Position numbers and translations under genes: made by a program | Notes under the pieces: model-generated | Database searches by the model: none | What the model was told of the DNA's origin: nothing | What the model saw: only the letters and a program-made list of their open reading frames with translations | In this document: piece by piece, positions 25,410 to 33,271 of the stretch | How positions within the stretch are numbered: the first letter of the stretch is position 1 | Layout of the letters: every line of letters begins with the position of its first letter | Source of the DNA: Gammaproteobacteria bacterium | GTDB taxonomy: Bacteria > Pseudomonadota > Gammaproteobacteria > Steroidobacterales > Steroidobacteraceae | Assembly: GCA_028293745.1 (NCBI GenBank) | Contig: JAQGOF010000105.1 | Span: forward strand, 39,611-103,610 | Direction of reading: 5' to 3' | Length of the DNA: 64,000 nt

Positions 25410-26296
25410 GCGCCGCAACGCTCGGCGTTGTCGCACCACTCGGCGCGCGTTTTGCCGTCGATATGCAGCGCAGCGCCGGTGACGCCGAGCTCCTTATAAC
25501 GCGAAACCCTCTCAATCAGCGCTTCGGGGTGCAGCTTTTCGCCGGGTGAGGTCAGACTGCTGAGGATGATCTCCGGTGGACGCTCGCGGCCGACCGTTGC
25601 GCAATGCTCGTGCAAGTAGCGTATGCCTTCAACGAGATCGGTCTCGCTGGTCATCGCTGTCGTGCGCGCAGTGGCTGACACCGGGCCGGCGGTAAAGAAA
25701 GGGTACCAGGCATCTCCCAATTCCACTGCGCGGCGGATGGCGCGGTGGGAGTTGCCGCCGATCAGGAGCGGTGGATGGGGTTGTTGCAAAGGTCTTGGCA
25801 GAATGCGATTGCCGCGTGCCTCGTACCCTGTGCCCTTGAAGCTGAACTCCTCGGCGCCCCAGGCGGCCTTCATGGCTTTGATGTATTCGTCCTCGATGTC
25901 GTTGCGCCGCTCGAAGTCCACCCCAAGCGCGTAATACTCGCCCTTCAGGTAGCCGGCGCCCAACCCCAGCGTGACACGGCCGCCGGAGAAAACATCCAGC
26001 GTGGCAACAGCGCGAGCCGTGATGAAGGGATTGCGGTACGGCAGTACAAGGATCCCGGTTTGCAGCCGTAGCTTCTTGGTGACCGCGGCGAGCAGGGAGA
26101 GTATGACGAAAGGATCCTGGGCGTGATGGCCTCCGCTGTCGAGCCAGCGGCCGGTCGGGCAGGGATGATCGGTCACGTTGCCGCCATCGAAGCCCGCGCG
26201 CTCCAATGCCGAACCGATCTCGGCGACAGCTTCAGGCCGCAGGAACTCTTCCGGGTTTGCGATGTTGTCGAACGGCAGTGTTACGTTGATTTTCAT
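25382..26296 (-). CDS. LLM-class F420-dependent oxidoreductase 2
   Basis: The protein is 304 residues from ATG 26296, which overlaps the SDR stop; the longer upstream frame lies inside the SDR gene. It is a luciferase-like TIM barrel with LRLQTGILVLPYRNPFITARAVATLDVFSGGRVTLGLGAGYL, typical of the group annotated as Rv2161c-like F420 enzymes. It has LLIGGNSHRAIRRAVELGDAWYPF near residue 180. It differs clearly from LLM 1. Coupled to an SDR, it probably reduces an unsaturated intermediate; this is inferred. Confidence 0.88.
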   Translation of the reverse strand: MKINVTLPFDNIANPEEFLRPEAVAEIGSALERAGFDGGNVTDHPCPTGRWLDSGGHHAQDPFVILSLLAAVTKKLRLQTGILVLPYRNPFITARAVATLDVFSGGRVTLGLGAGYLKGEYYALGVDFERRNDIEDEYIKAMKAAWGAEEFSFKGTGYEARGNRILPRPLQQPHPPLLIGGNSHRAIRRAVELGDAWYPFFTAGPVSATARTTAMTSETDLVEGIRYLHEHCATVGRERPPEIILSSLTSPGEKLHPEALIERVSRYKELGVTGAALHIDGKTRAEWCDNAERCGAQVLAKLPT

Positions 26297-27171
26297 GAAT
26301 CGATATCTCCCATGAGCGACCACCTTCCGGCTTTGTCGCGCACCCAGCCGCTGGATGCCCATGTTCCGCCGTCGACAGGAATGACAGCGCCGGTAACGTA
26401 GCTGCTCATTGCGGAGGACAGGAAGACTGCGACATTGCCGCATTCGGTATCGATACCGGCGCGGCCCAGAGGAATGCGCCGCGCAGTCGCATCTTCCTGT
26501 TTCGCCGAAGGTTGAATCCAGGACGCAGGATGGACGGGCCCGGTGTGATTGCCGCGCACGCCCGGAGTCACGGTATAGTCGGGTGCGATGGCATTGATGC
26601 GGATACCGTGCTCGGCGAGCTCCAATGCCATGGTTCGCGTGAAGTTGAGCATGCCGGCCTTACAGGCAGCATAGACAGCATAATTGGGGGCTGCACGCGA
26701 CGCCTCGATGCTGCTGACATTGATAATGGAGCCGCCGCGTCGATCGCGGATCATGACCTGGGCAGCCGCAGAGGTGGCCGCTAGCATACTGACCAGATTG
26801 AGGTCGATGTGACGTCGCCAGGAGCGCTCTGACTGTTCAATGAATGGCTTCCGGCTGACACCACCGGCATTGTTGACGAGAATGTCGATGCGTTTGAAAT
26901 GACGATCTGCGTTGTCGATCAACGCGCGGACCTGGTTCGTGTCAGCGACATCAGTGGGAACCGCCAGAGCCTGGCACCCCATTTCCCGCACGCGCGCCGC
27001 AGTCTCCTCGCAGCGCTCCGGGATGATGTCGCCGATGACGACGTGCGCGCCAACTGATGCGTAGGCGAGTGCAATCGCTCTGCCAATGCCGCCGCCACCG
27101 CCTGTGACCACGGCGACCTGGTCGGTGAGAAGAATGTCTGGCTGCTTCAGATCACCGGCCCCCTGTTGCAC
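26293..27171 (-). CDS. Short-chain dehydrogenase/reductase coupled to LLM 2
   Basis: This 292-residue classical SDR has the cofactor loop TGGGGGIGRAIA, NNAGG, and the catalytic Ser and YAACK (Tyr-x-x-x-Lys) motif. Start GTG 27171. It is first of a two-gene operon with the F420 enzyme, whose start overlaps its stop. A dyad with the core TAGC-AA-GCTA lies 46 bases upstream. The substrate is unknown, probably an alicyclic alcohol or ketone. Confidence 0.9.
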   Translation of the reverse strand: MQQGAGDLKQPDILLTDQVAVVTGGGGGIGRAIALAYASVGAHVVIGDIIPERCEETAARVREMGCQALAVPTDVADTNQVRALIDNADRHFKRIDILVNNAGGVSRKPFIEQSERSWRRHIDLNLVSMLAATSAAAQVMIRDRRGGSIINVSSIEASRAAPNYAVYAACKAGMLNFTRTMALELAEHGIRINAIAPDYTVTPGVRGNHTGPVHPASWIQPSAKQEDATARRIPLGRAGIDTECGNVAVFLSSAMSSYVTGAVIPVDGGTWASSGWVRDKAGRWSLMGDIDS

Positions 27172-27216
27172 TCGTCGCCTGGCCGTTACGCACGTTCATC
27201 CTGCGCTGCGGCCATT

Positions 27217-27226
27217 TAGCAAGCTA
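27217..27226. promoter_or_regulatory. Short dyad TAGC-AA-GCTA before the SDR/LLM operon
   Basis: A 10-base dyad whose AGC-NN-GCT core matches the stronger sites at 27365 and 34624. It lies upstream of the leftward SDR gene. It is short and could be chance on its own. Confidence 0.3.
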
Positions 27227-27364
27227 GCTCGCGGCCCAAGCGTAGTCAACAGTGCTGTCGAATAGCGGCGCTGGATCGCCAGGCATGCTGAGCTGGCGTT
27301 TGCCTTCCGTTGCCGCTTCCGTGCACTGCCTCACAGGCAGGCGCTTGACACCCTGCCCAGGCAA

Positions 27365-27382
27365 TAATAAGCTTGCTTATTA
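27365..27382. promoter_or_regulatory. Perfect palindrome TAATAAGC-TT-GCTTATTA
   Basis: Two perfect 8-base arms around TT in an AT-rich island 43 bases before the small secreted-protein gene and divergent from the SDR gene. Size and shape suit a TetR or MarR operator. Related dyads are at 27217 and 34624. Confidence 0.65.
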
Positions 27383-27424
27383 AATTAATCATTCAGTGGG
27401 CCGGCCGGCCCCAGGAGAAGGATC

Positions 27425-27718
27425 GTGAAGAGGTCGAGGTCTGTTGTCTCGCTGTGCGCACTCGTTACGCTGTTGGGTACCGTACACGCCGCATCGTCGG
27501 CCGACGCCGGATCGGCTCCGGTGGGCGCGGTCAAGGGCAGTATGTTGATTGCCGCCGACGGTGCGCGCCTGGCTCCCGTGTACCGGGTGGGTCCTGACGG
27601 TTCACCTCAGATCATCATCGAAGGGAAGCTACGGACGATTCCGGCCACCACGCTTTCGCTGTCAAGTGGCAGGCTGACGACCAGCCTCACCAAGCGTGAA
27701 GTGTTGGCTCTCGAGTGA
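27425..27718 (+). CDS. Small secreted protein of unknown function
   Basis: This 97-residue product starts at GTG with an AGGAGAAGG ribosome site. It has a clear Sec signal peptide (VVSLCALVTLLGTVHAASS, cleavage about residue 23) and a short mature domain with the ending SLSSGRLTTSLTKREVLALE. No enzyme motif is seen and the family is not recognised. It has its own promoter region with a strong palindrome, which suggests regulated expression with the island. Confidence 0.7.
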   Translation: MKRSRSVVSLCALVTLLGTVHAASSADAGSAPVGAVKGSMLIAADGARLAPVYRVGPDGSPQIIIEGKLRTIPATTLSLSSGRLTTSLTKREVLALE

Positions 27719-27726
27719 CCATGCTT

Positions 27727-27759
27727 GCGGGCCGTTGCCGGCGCTGCCGGCCGGCCCGC
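27727..27759. terminator. Strong two-part hairpin between convergent genes
   Basis: Outer arms GCGGGCCG and CGGCCCGC pair perfectly. Inside them, GCCGGC pairs with a second GCCGGC around a three-base loop. It lies between the ends of the secreted-protein gene and the MarR gene and is probably a bidirectional terminator, although no T-tract follows. Confidence 0.6.
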
Positions 27760-27769
27760 CGGCGGGGAA

Positions 27770-28267
27770 CTACTTAGCCGCGGCCGGGCAGATCTTCGCC
27801 GCCGCGGCTCGCTGGTTTCGGAAGTCACACAGATTGCGGGCTACTGTGTCCAGCAACGCCTCCAGCCTCTCCAGATCATCGGCCTCGAAGCCTGCGAAGA
27901 TCGCCGCTTCATGCAACTTCGCAAGCTCGTCCAACTTGTCCAGCAAGGGCTGCGCGACCGGCGTGAGGTAAACGGAGTACGCACGGCGATCGCTCGGATT
28001 CTCGTCGCGTCGCAGATACCCGTCGTCGCATAGCCGGTCAACCAGTCGGCCCGCGGTGATCTCCCTGACTTCGAGCGCTTCCGCAATCGTCCGCTGCGTT
28101 GCCCCAGGATTGCGCGCGACCACGGCGATCAGGTGCCATTGGGCTCGCGTCAGGCCGCTTTGTTCGGCGCTCTGATCGAAGGTCACGCGCAGTTGGCGAG
28201 CAACCACCGTCAACTTCAGAGCGACGGATCTTTTCCGATTTCTCAACGCGGTGATGATTGACCCCAT
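27770..28267 (-). CDS. MarR-family regulator, second of two close paralogues
   Basis: This 165-residue winged-helix protein is near-identical in its core to the MarR at 11667-12137. Differences are mostly conservative, plus a longer C-terminal tail ending KICPAAAK. It is the last gene of the leftward P450-to-thiolase operon, 17 bases after the thiolase stop, so it is likely a feedback regulator of that operon. The similarity between the two genes extends into about 20 bases before the start, which points to duplication of a small segment. Confidence 0.9.
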   Translation of the reverse strand: MGSIITALRNRKRSVALKLTVVARQLRVTFDQSAEQSGLTRAQWHLIAVVARNPGATQRTIAEALEVREITAGRLVDRLCDDGYLRRDENPSDRRAYSVYLTPVAQPLLDKLDELAKLHEAAIFAGFEADDLERLEALLDTVARNLCDFRNQRAAAAKICPAAAK

Positions 28268-28284
28268 GTATCAGCGGACACGTT

Positions 28285-29538
28285 TCACACGCGTTCAATA
28301 ATTATCGCCGGGGCCATTCCGCCCGCGGCACACATTGTTACGAGCCCGCGCTTGAGATCGCGCCGTTCCAATTCATCGAGTACCGTGCCGATCAACACGG
28401 CTCCCGTCGCACCGATCGGATGACCCAGTGCAATCGCACCGCCATTCACATTGATCTTCTCCCGATCGAGGCGCAGATCCCGGATGAACTTCTCGAGCAC
28501 GACGGCGAATGCCTCATTGACTTCCCACAGGTCGATATCGCCCTGGTTGAGGCCAGCTTTCATCAGCACCTTTCTAGCGGCAGGTACTGGCGCGTTCAGC
28601 ATCAGGGTCGGATCGTCGCCAACATTCGCGGTAGCGACTACGCGCGCGCGGGGCTTGAGACCATGTTTGCGGACGTAGTCACCAGATGCCAATAGAAGGG
28701 CAGCCGCACCGTCGACGATTCCTGACGAACTGCCGGCATGGTGTACGTGCTCGATTTTGAGATCGGGATAGCGCTGGTTGATTAGCTGGCGGAACGTGAT
28801 CCCGCTACCGTCCGGAGACATGTCAGCAACCTGAACAAAACTCGGCTTGAGTGCGGCGAGGTCTTTGGCGGTGGTCAGTGGGCGGGGATGTTCATCCTTC
28901 GCCAGGATAACCGTGCCTTCGTCGCTCGTGACGGGAATGATTGACCGGGCAAAGTATCCCTCTCTGATCGCGCGGCCAGCACGCTGCTGGCTTTCGAGGG
29001 CGAAGGCATCGAGCGCCTCACGGCCAATCCCTTCCATCGACGCGATGGCATCGGCGCACAAGCCCTGATGAGACTGGGGATGAAGTTGCTGTAGCCGTTT
29101 ATTCCCCGATCCGATTCCGAGCGACTTGAAACCGGCGGCGGCTTCTTCCTGACCCATCGCGGTGATGAGTGACATCATCTCGGTGCCACCGGCAATCACC
29201 AGATCCTCCATCCCGGATCTGATCTGCGCGGCCGCCATGCTGGTGGCCGTGAGGCCGCTGCCACAGAAACGGTCGAGGGTCACGCCGCTTGCCCGGACAT
29301 CGAATCCGGCATCGAGCGCGGCCATACGTCCCATGTCGCCGCCCTGTTTGCCTTTCTGCGCGCTCGTCCCCCAGATGATGTCATCCACCTCGGCGGTGTT
29401 TAGATCGTTCCGCCTCTGGAGCGCCTTGAGGACTGTCGCCGCTAGGTGCTGAGGGTGAAGGCCCGCGAGGGCACCTTTGCCAACTTTGCCGATGCCGCGG
29501 GGCGTGCGGACGGCATCGATGATGTACGCTTCGGCCAT
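28285..29538 (-). CDS. Acetyl-CoA acyltransferase (thiolase, FadA type)
   Basis: This 417-residue protein has a complete thiolase active site: nucleophile Cys92 (DRFCGSG), NEAFA, His373 (GHPIGATGA) and Cys403 (MCAAGGMAPA). It cleaves 3-ketoacyl-CoA with CoA in the last step of a beta-oxidation round. GAGGAGA precedes ATG 29538. It follows the amidohydrolase by 16 bases in the P450 operon. In this setting it probably serves side-chain or ring degradation rather than general fatty-acid breakdown. Confidence 0.93.
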   Translation of the reverse strand: MAEAYIIDAVRTPRGIGKVGKGALAGLHPQHLAATVLKALQRRNDLNTAEVDDIIWGTSAQKGKQGGDMGRMAALDAGFDVRASGVTLDRFCGSGLTATSMAAAQIRSGMEDLVIAGGTEMMSLITAMGQEEAAAGFKSLGIGSGNKRLQQLHPQSHQGLCADAIASMEGIGREALDAFALESQQRAGRAIREGYFARSIIPVTSDEGTVILAKDEHPRPLTTAKDLAALKPSFVQVADMSPDGSGITFRQLINQRYPDLKIEHVHHAGSSSGIVDGAAALLLASGDYVRKHGLKPRARVVATANVGDDPTLMLNAPVPAARKVLMKAGLNQGDIDLWEVNEAFAVVLEKFIRDLRLDREKINVNGGAIALGHPIGATGAVLIGTVLDELERRDLKRGLVTMCAAGGMAPAIIIERV

Positions 29539-29554
29539 TGCGTTCTCCTCTGGA

Positions 29555-30892
29555 TCAAGCCGCTTTTTCAGGCGCCTTCGAGCCGGCCTTGGCGTGGTGA
29601 GCGAACATCTTCATCAAGTCGCCCGAAGTCACCGGCCGCGCCGCTTCGCCTTCGGCCAGCGGTCTCGCGCCCCCGAAGGAGCGGGGAGTCGTGTCCACCT
29701 TGTCGGCAGCCGCCTTGGCGCGCAACGCCGCGACCGTGAGCTCCTCACGCTTGTGATACTTGAACGGATCGAATTTGAAGAAGCGCATTGCGTTGAGGTG
29801 AGTCACCTTGTTGATCTGGGTCTCGGTCAGATGTTTTATGCTCTGCCACAGATACTCCGGCACCTGCGGCCACAGGCTGTCGGAATGCGGATAGTCGCAC
29901 TCGTAAGCCACCATATCCTCGCCGATGGAGTCGATATTCTTCAGCCCGAACGCATCGTCGATGAAGCAGTTCAGGAAGTGTTTGCGGAACGTGTCGCTCG
30001 GCTTGCTGTTGCCGAAGTGCGAGTGAGTCCACGCTTTGTGGCGCTCATGGCTGAAATCGGCTCGCTCCAGGAAGTAGGGTACCCAGCCGATGCTGCCTTC
30101 CGAGAGCGCGATTCTCATGTTCGGATAGCGTTGCAGCGTCTGCAAGTTGAGCCAGTCGGCGGCGCCCACCGAGATCGACATCGGCATGGTGGTGATCCAG
30201 GCTTCGATCGGGGTCTCCGGTGAAGCGTGCGGCGCGGGGTTCCCCGCGCCGATATGCAGGCAGATCGTCATGTCGTGGTCGCTGATTGCCTTCCAGAAAG
30301 GCTCCCAGTAAGGGTTGTGAATGCTGGGCAGGCCCTGCACGGTCGGGTTCTCGTTGATCGATACCGTGTTGCAGCCCTTGGCAGCAATCCGTTTGATTTC
30401 CTCCACCGTGGCTTTGATGTCCCAGGTCGGCAGGATGGCGCACGGAATGAAGCGACCCGGTTGCGAGCCGCACCACTCATCGATATGCCAGTCGTTGTAC
30501 GCGCGCAGGTGAATGAGTGCTTTGGCTTTGTCTGCAGCTTTGTGGAATCTGCCGCCATCGAAGCCAACGCAGCTCGCGAAATTGAGCGACGCAGTGATGC
30601 CGTTGACGTTCATGTCGTCTACGCGCGCCTTCGGGTCATAGACGCCCTTGCGTAGCTGCCCGAGCGAGGTCGGCTCCATGCCGTATTCCTCGGGAACGCG
30701 GCCCACGACCGCGTTGAGGCCTACGGAGGGCATCTTCATGCCTTGGTACTCCCAGTAATTTGTGCCGTCTGCGGCAGTGCAGAGCCTGGGCGCCGTCGCA
30801 AGGTTCTCGCCGGACAGGTGCTTCTTGAACATGTCCGGCGGCTCGCTGATGTGATCATCGACGCTGATGAGCACCATGTCATTCATATTCAT
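29555..30892 (-). CDS. Amidohydrolase-2 family metal-dependent hydrolase or decarboxylase
   Basis: This 445-residue protein starts at ATG 30892 after a GGAGGA site. It begins with SVDDHISEPPDMF, in which the usual paired metal ligands of the family (D-x-H or H-x-H) are present as DDH. It has TICLHIGAGNPAPH (metal-ligand His), ALSEGSIGWVPYFLERAD, and a late acidic ligand in YECDYPHSDS. Related enzymes are ACMSD-like decarboxylases and hydrolases of ring-cleavage products. They are common in sphingomonad-type and steroid catabolic clusters. The exact reaction cannot be read from sequence. Confidence 0.87.
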   Translation of the reverse strand: MNMNDMVLISVDDHISEPPDMFKKHLSGENLATAPRLCTAADGTNYWEYQGMKMPSVGLNAVVGRVPEEYGMEPTSLGQLRKGVYDPKARVDDMNVNGITASLNFASCVGFDGGRFHKAADKAKALIHLRAYNDWHIDEWCGSQPGRFIPCAILPTWDIKATVEEIKRIAAKGCNTVSINENPTVQGLPSIHNPYWEPFWKAISDHDMTICLHIGAGNPAPHASPETPIEAWITTMPMSISVGAADWLNLQTLQRYPNMRIALSEGSIGWVPYFLERADFSHERHKAWTHSHFGNSKPSDTFRKHFLNCFIDDAFGLKNIDSIGEDMVAYECDYPHSDSLWPQVPEYLWQSIKHLTETQINKVTHLNAMRFFKFDPFKYHKREELTVAALRAKAAADKVDTTPRSFGGARPLAEGEAARPVTSGDLMKMFAHHAKAGSKAPEKAA

Positions 30893-30959
30893 AAGTCTTC
30901 CTCCGGCATCAATGCGCGACTCGGGAATCGCGTTTGGAATGGTGTGTGTTGGGTTGCTG

Positions 30960-31697
30960 TCATGGCGCGGGTCGGTGCTCCTCCAGCGGTTGTATCCCCT
31001 GGCTGAAGTCGCGTATCACCCCGATGCGCTTTGCTGCGGTCAATCTTTGCGGCTGGAATGTGTAGCAGTTGCCAACCGGCAGGCGGCTCGTATCCGATTG
31101 TTTCTCCCACGCAATGGTGCGTCCACCCGCGAGGATGGTGCCCCAGCGCAGCAGCCGGGCGTGCTCCGCATGCGGAGCACCCTGCCGCGCGCGATCCAGG
31201 GTGTCTATCCATGGCCGCATTTTGTCGAGTGTGACTCCGGCCAACTCCGCGGGCTCCACGATCCGGCCGCCGACGTGGACCCAGCCGAGCACTGTCAGAC
31301 CGTCACGGCGTAGCTCAGCCTGTCGCCGGCCGTCGACGGGATCGGATACGAGAATGTCATAGACGTGCGGATCGCTATCGAAAGCGTGCGCCGCCGCCAG
31401 AACCGCCAGATCGTGAAGATGCGTACAGTTGGCCTGTTTCTCGCCACGCGCCGCAAACCTATCCAACGGCACACCCGTGAAGGTTTGTTCAAGCATGGCG
31501 ACAGCTCCGGGGCAAGGGGTCCACGGAGCACGCTGCATGACAGCCGCGACCTTCGTGGCGACCTTGCCGTCGTGATGAATGGTGACGCCCATGCAGTGAT
31601 AGTCGTCCTCCACCTCACTGCTTACGCGGTCCGGGCCGGGCGTTACAATGAAACGCCGTCTGAAACCGGGAAGCTTGTCGATGGAGGAGGGCAGCAT
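30960..31697 (-). CDS. DUF2889-family protein
   Basis: The protein is 245 residues from ATG 31697, two codons after the preceding gene ends; the frame continues upstream only as overlap with that gene. It has the family pattern: GFRRRFIVTPG at the start, a VEDDYHCMGVTIHHDGK segment, TPCPGAVAMLEQTFTG, and CTHLHDLAVLAAAHA. No enzyme activity is established for the family that I know of. Its place between an aldolase-like thiolase and an amidohydrolase suggests a catabolic accessory role. Confidence 0.8.
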   Translation of the reverse strand: MLPSSIDKLPGFRRRFIVTPGPDRVSSEVEDDYHCMGVTIHHDGKVATKVAAVMQRAPWTPCPGAVAMLEQTFTGVPLDRFAARGEKQANCTHLHDLAVLAAAHAFDSDPHVYDILVSDPVDGRRQAELRRDGLTVLGWVHVGGRIVEPAELAGVTLDKMRPWIDTLDRARQGAPHAEHARLLRWGTILAGGRTIAWEKQSDTSRLPVGNCYTFQPQRLTAAKRIGVIRDFSQGIQPLEEHRPAP

Positions 31698-31701
31698 GGT
31701 C

Positions 31702-32862
31702 TTAGTCTCGCGCGAGCAGCAACGCGGTAGCGAGCGGTCCGCCACCCGACGCGCAGACGGCAACACGCGGATCGCCCGGAATCTGGCGGGCGCCGCCTCG
31801 GCCGCGCAGTTGCACGACCGCCTCATGTGCAAAACCGAAGCCGTGCAAACGACCTGCGCCGATCTGCCCTCCGAACGTGTTGAGCGGCAGCTCACCGTTG
31901 AGCGCGATTCGTTTACCGCCTTCGATGAACTGCCCGCCTTCGCCCACACCGCAAAAACCGAGCGCCTCGAGCCAGGCTAGGGCCTGGAAGCTGAAGCCGT
32001 CGTAGAGTTGCGCCGTATCGACGTCCGTCGGCTTGTAATCCGTTCTCTTCCACAGGTCGGTGCCCGTGGGATAACAAGCCATCCATTCCGCCTGGTCCCA
32101 GCTGTGACGCTCGACGGTACCGGCCATGGCGGCGATGCGGATCGGCGTGCAGGAGACTTCGCCAATCGCCCCGCCCGCGGAGACGATGAGAACGGTCGAG
32201 GCGTCGGTAAACCTGTCGCAGTCGTAAAGGCACAGCGGTGTTGAGATCATGCGCGCCGACAGATATTCGTCCATGGTCAGCGGTTTGCGGACGAGGGCGC
32301 GCGGGTTGAGGACCGCGTTCGCTCTGTCAGTCAGGGCGATCTGGGCCAATTGCTCTCGTGTCAGTCCGAAGCGCTTGACGTGACGCATCGCATATTGAGC
32401 TGTCCAGTTGGCTGCGGATATCGCGTTGAACGGCGCGAACCACTGCGAGTAGCCGTCAACCGTTTCACGCCGCAAGGGCGGATACTCGGTTGGCCGGGCA
32501 AGGGCCGCCGCCTCATAGACGGTGCGGAAACAGATTACGTGTCGCGCCTGGCCTATGCGGACGGCCATTGCGGCGGCGACCACCGCGCCGAGTTGTGAGC
32601 TGGTTTCCATGGCGCCAGCGTGCCAGGTCGCGCGAATCCCCAGCGCATCAATCAATTCGTCGGCACCGACGGGAGAGAAGCCGGGCATCATCGCCATCCG
32701 GCCGGGGTAGGTTGACACGCCGTCGATCTGGCCGATCGTGAGCCCGGCCTCGCTCAGCGCTTCGCGTACAGCGTCAAGCGTCAGGAGCAGCGGGAGGCGC
32801 GTCAGCTTCACGCCTACTTCCGATTGACCAACACCCGTGATGTAGGCTTCGTTGGCGGGCAT
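31702..32862 (-). CDS. Thiolase-fold lipid-transfer/aldolase-like protein (Ltp2-like)
   Basis: This 386-residue protein has the SCP-x/Ltp thiolase fold. It starts ITGVGQSEVGVKLTRLPLLLTLDA and contains LYDGFSFQALAWLEALG and FGGQIGAGRLHGFGFAHEAVVQLRG. It lacks the DRFCGSG nucleophile of true thiolases. The gene directly upstream encodes a DUF35 OB-fold protein, the pairing known for Ltp2/ChsH2-type retro-aldolases that release a steroid side chain. That function is inferred from pairing. In the segment corresponding to GYVHG of Ltp2 the tyrosine seems to be arginine, so the mechanism may differ. Confidence 0.82.
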   Translation of the reverse strand: MPANEAYITGVGQSEVGVKLTRLPLLLTLDAVREALSEAGLTIGQIDGVSTYPGRMAMMPGFSPVGADELIDALGIRATWHAGAMETSSQLGAVVAAAMAVRIGQARHVICFRTVYEAAALARPTEYPPLRRETVDGYSQWFAPFNAISAANWTAQYAMRHVKRFGLTREQLAQIALTDRANAVLNPRALVRKPLTMDEYLSARMISTPLCLYDCDRFTDASTVLIVSAGGAIGEVSCTPIRIAAMAGTVERHSWDQAEWMACYPTGTDLWKRTDYKPTDVDTAQLYDGFSFQALAWLEALGFCGVGEGGQFIEGGKRIALNGELPLNTFGGQIGAGRLHGFGFAHEAVVQLRGRGGARQIPGDPRVAVCASGGGPLATALLLARD

Positions 32863-32863
32863 T

Positions 32864-33268
32864 TCAGTCGATCTTCTCGAAGAGCGGCAGGTAGATTTCG
32901 CCCTGGCGCTCGAACTTTACTTGGACGGCATCGCCGATCTGCACCGCTTCTACCGGGCAGCCCACGATGTTGGTGGTGAGATACACGCCTGGCGCGCCGT
33001 CGATGGCAACGCGCGCGATGACGTAAGGCACGTCCAATCCCGGGCGCCATTCCTGGTAGTTGATAGTGAAAGTATCGACGGTGCCGGTTCCAGCCACCTC
33101 TGCAGGCGCCACTTTTTCCGAAAGGCACTTCCTGCATACGGGACGCGGCGGATGGATGAAGGTGGCGCACTCCTGGCAGCGCATGAGCCGCAGCTTTCCA
33201 TCCGCTCCGCCAGTCCAGAAGAAGCGGTTCTCAGCATCCAGCCGCGGCAGGACGCGTGGCGCTCCCAT
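32864..33268 (-). CDS. DUF35 OB-fold/zinc-ribbon partner of the aldolase
   Basis: This 134-residue protein has an N-terminal rubredoxin-like zinc ribbon (CQEC...CRKC, residues about 30-48), then an OB-fold (TGTVDTFTINYQEWRPG, YVIARVAIDG, IGDAVQVKFE). This is the standard build of DUF35 proteins that bind acyl-CoA substrates and form complexes with thiolase-fold enzymes. The partner starts one base after its stop. It lies three bases after the P450. Confidence 0.9.
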   Translation of the reverse strand: MGAPRVLPRLDAENRFFWTGGADGKLRLMRCQECATFIHPPRPVCRKCLSEKVAPAEVAGTGTVDTFTINYQEWRPGLDVPYVIARVAIDGAPGVYLTTNIVGCPVEAVQIGDAVQVKFERQGEIYLPLFEKID

Positions 33269-33271
33269 TCG

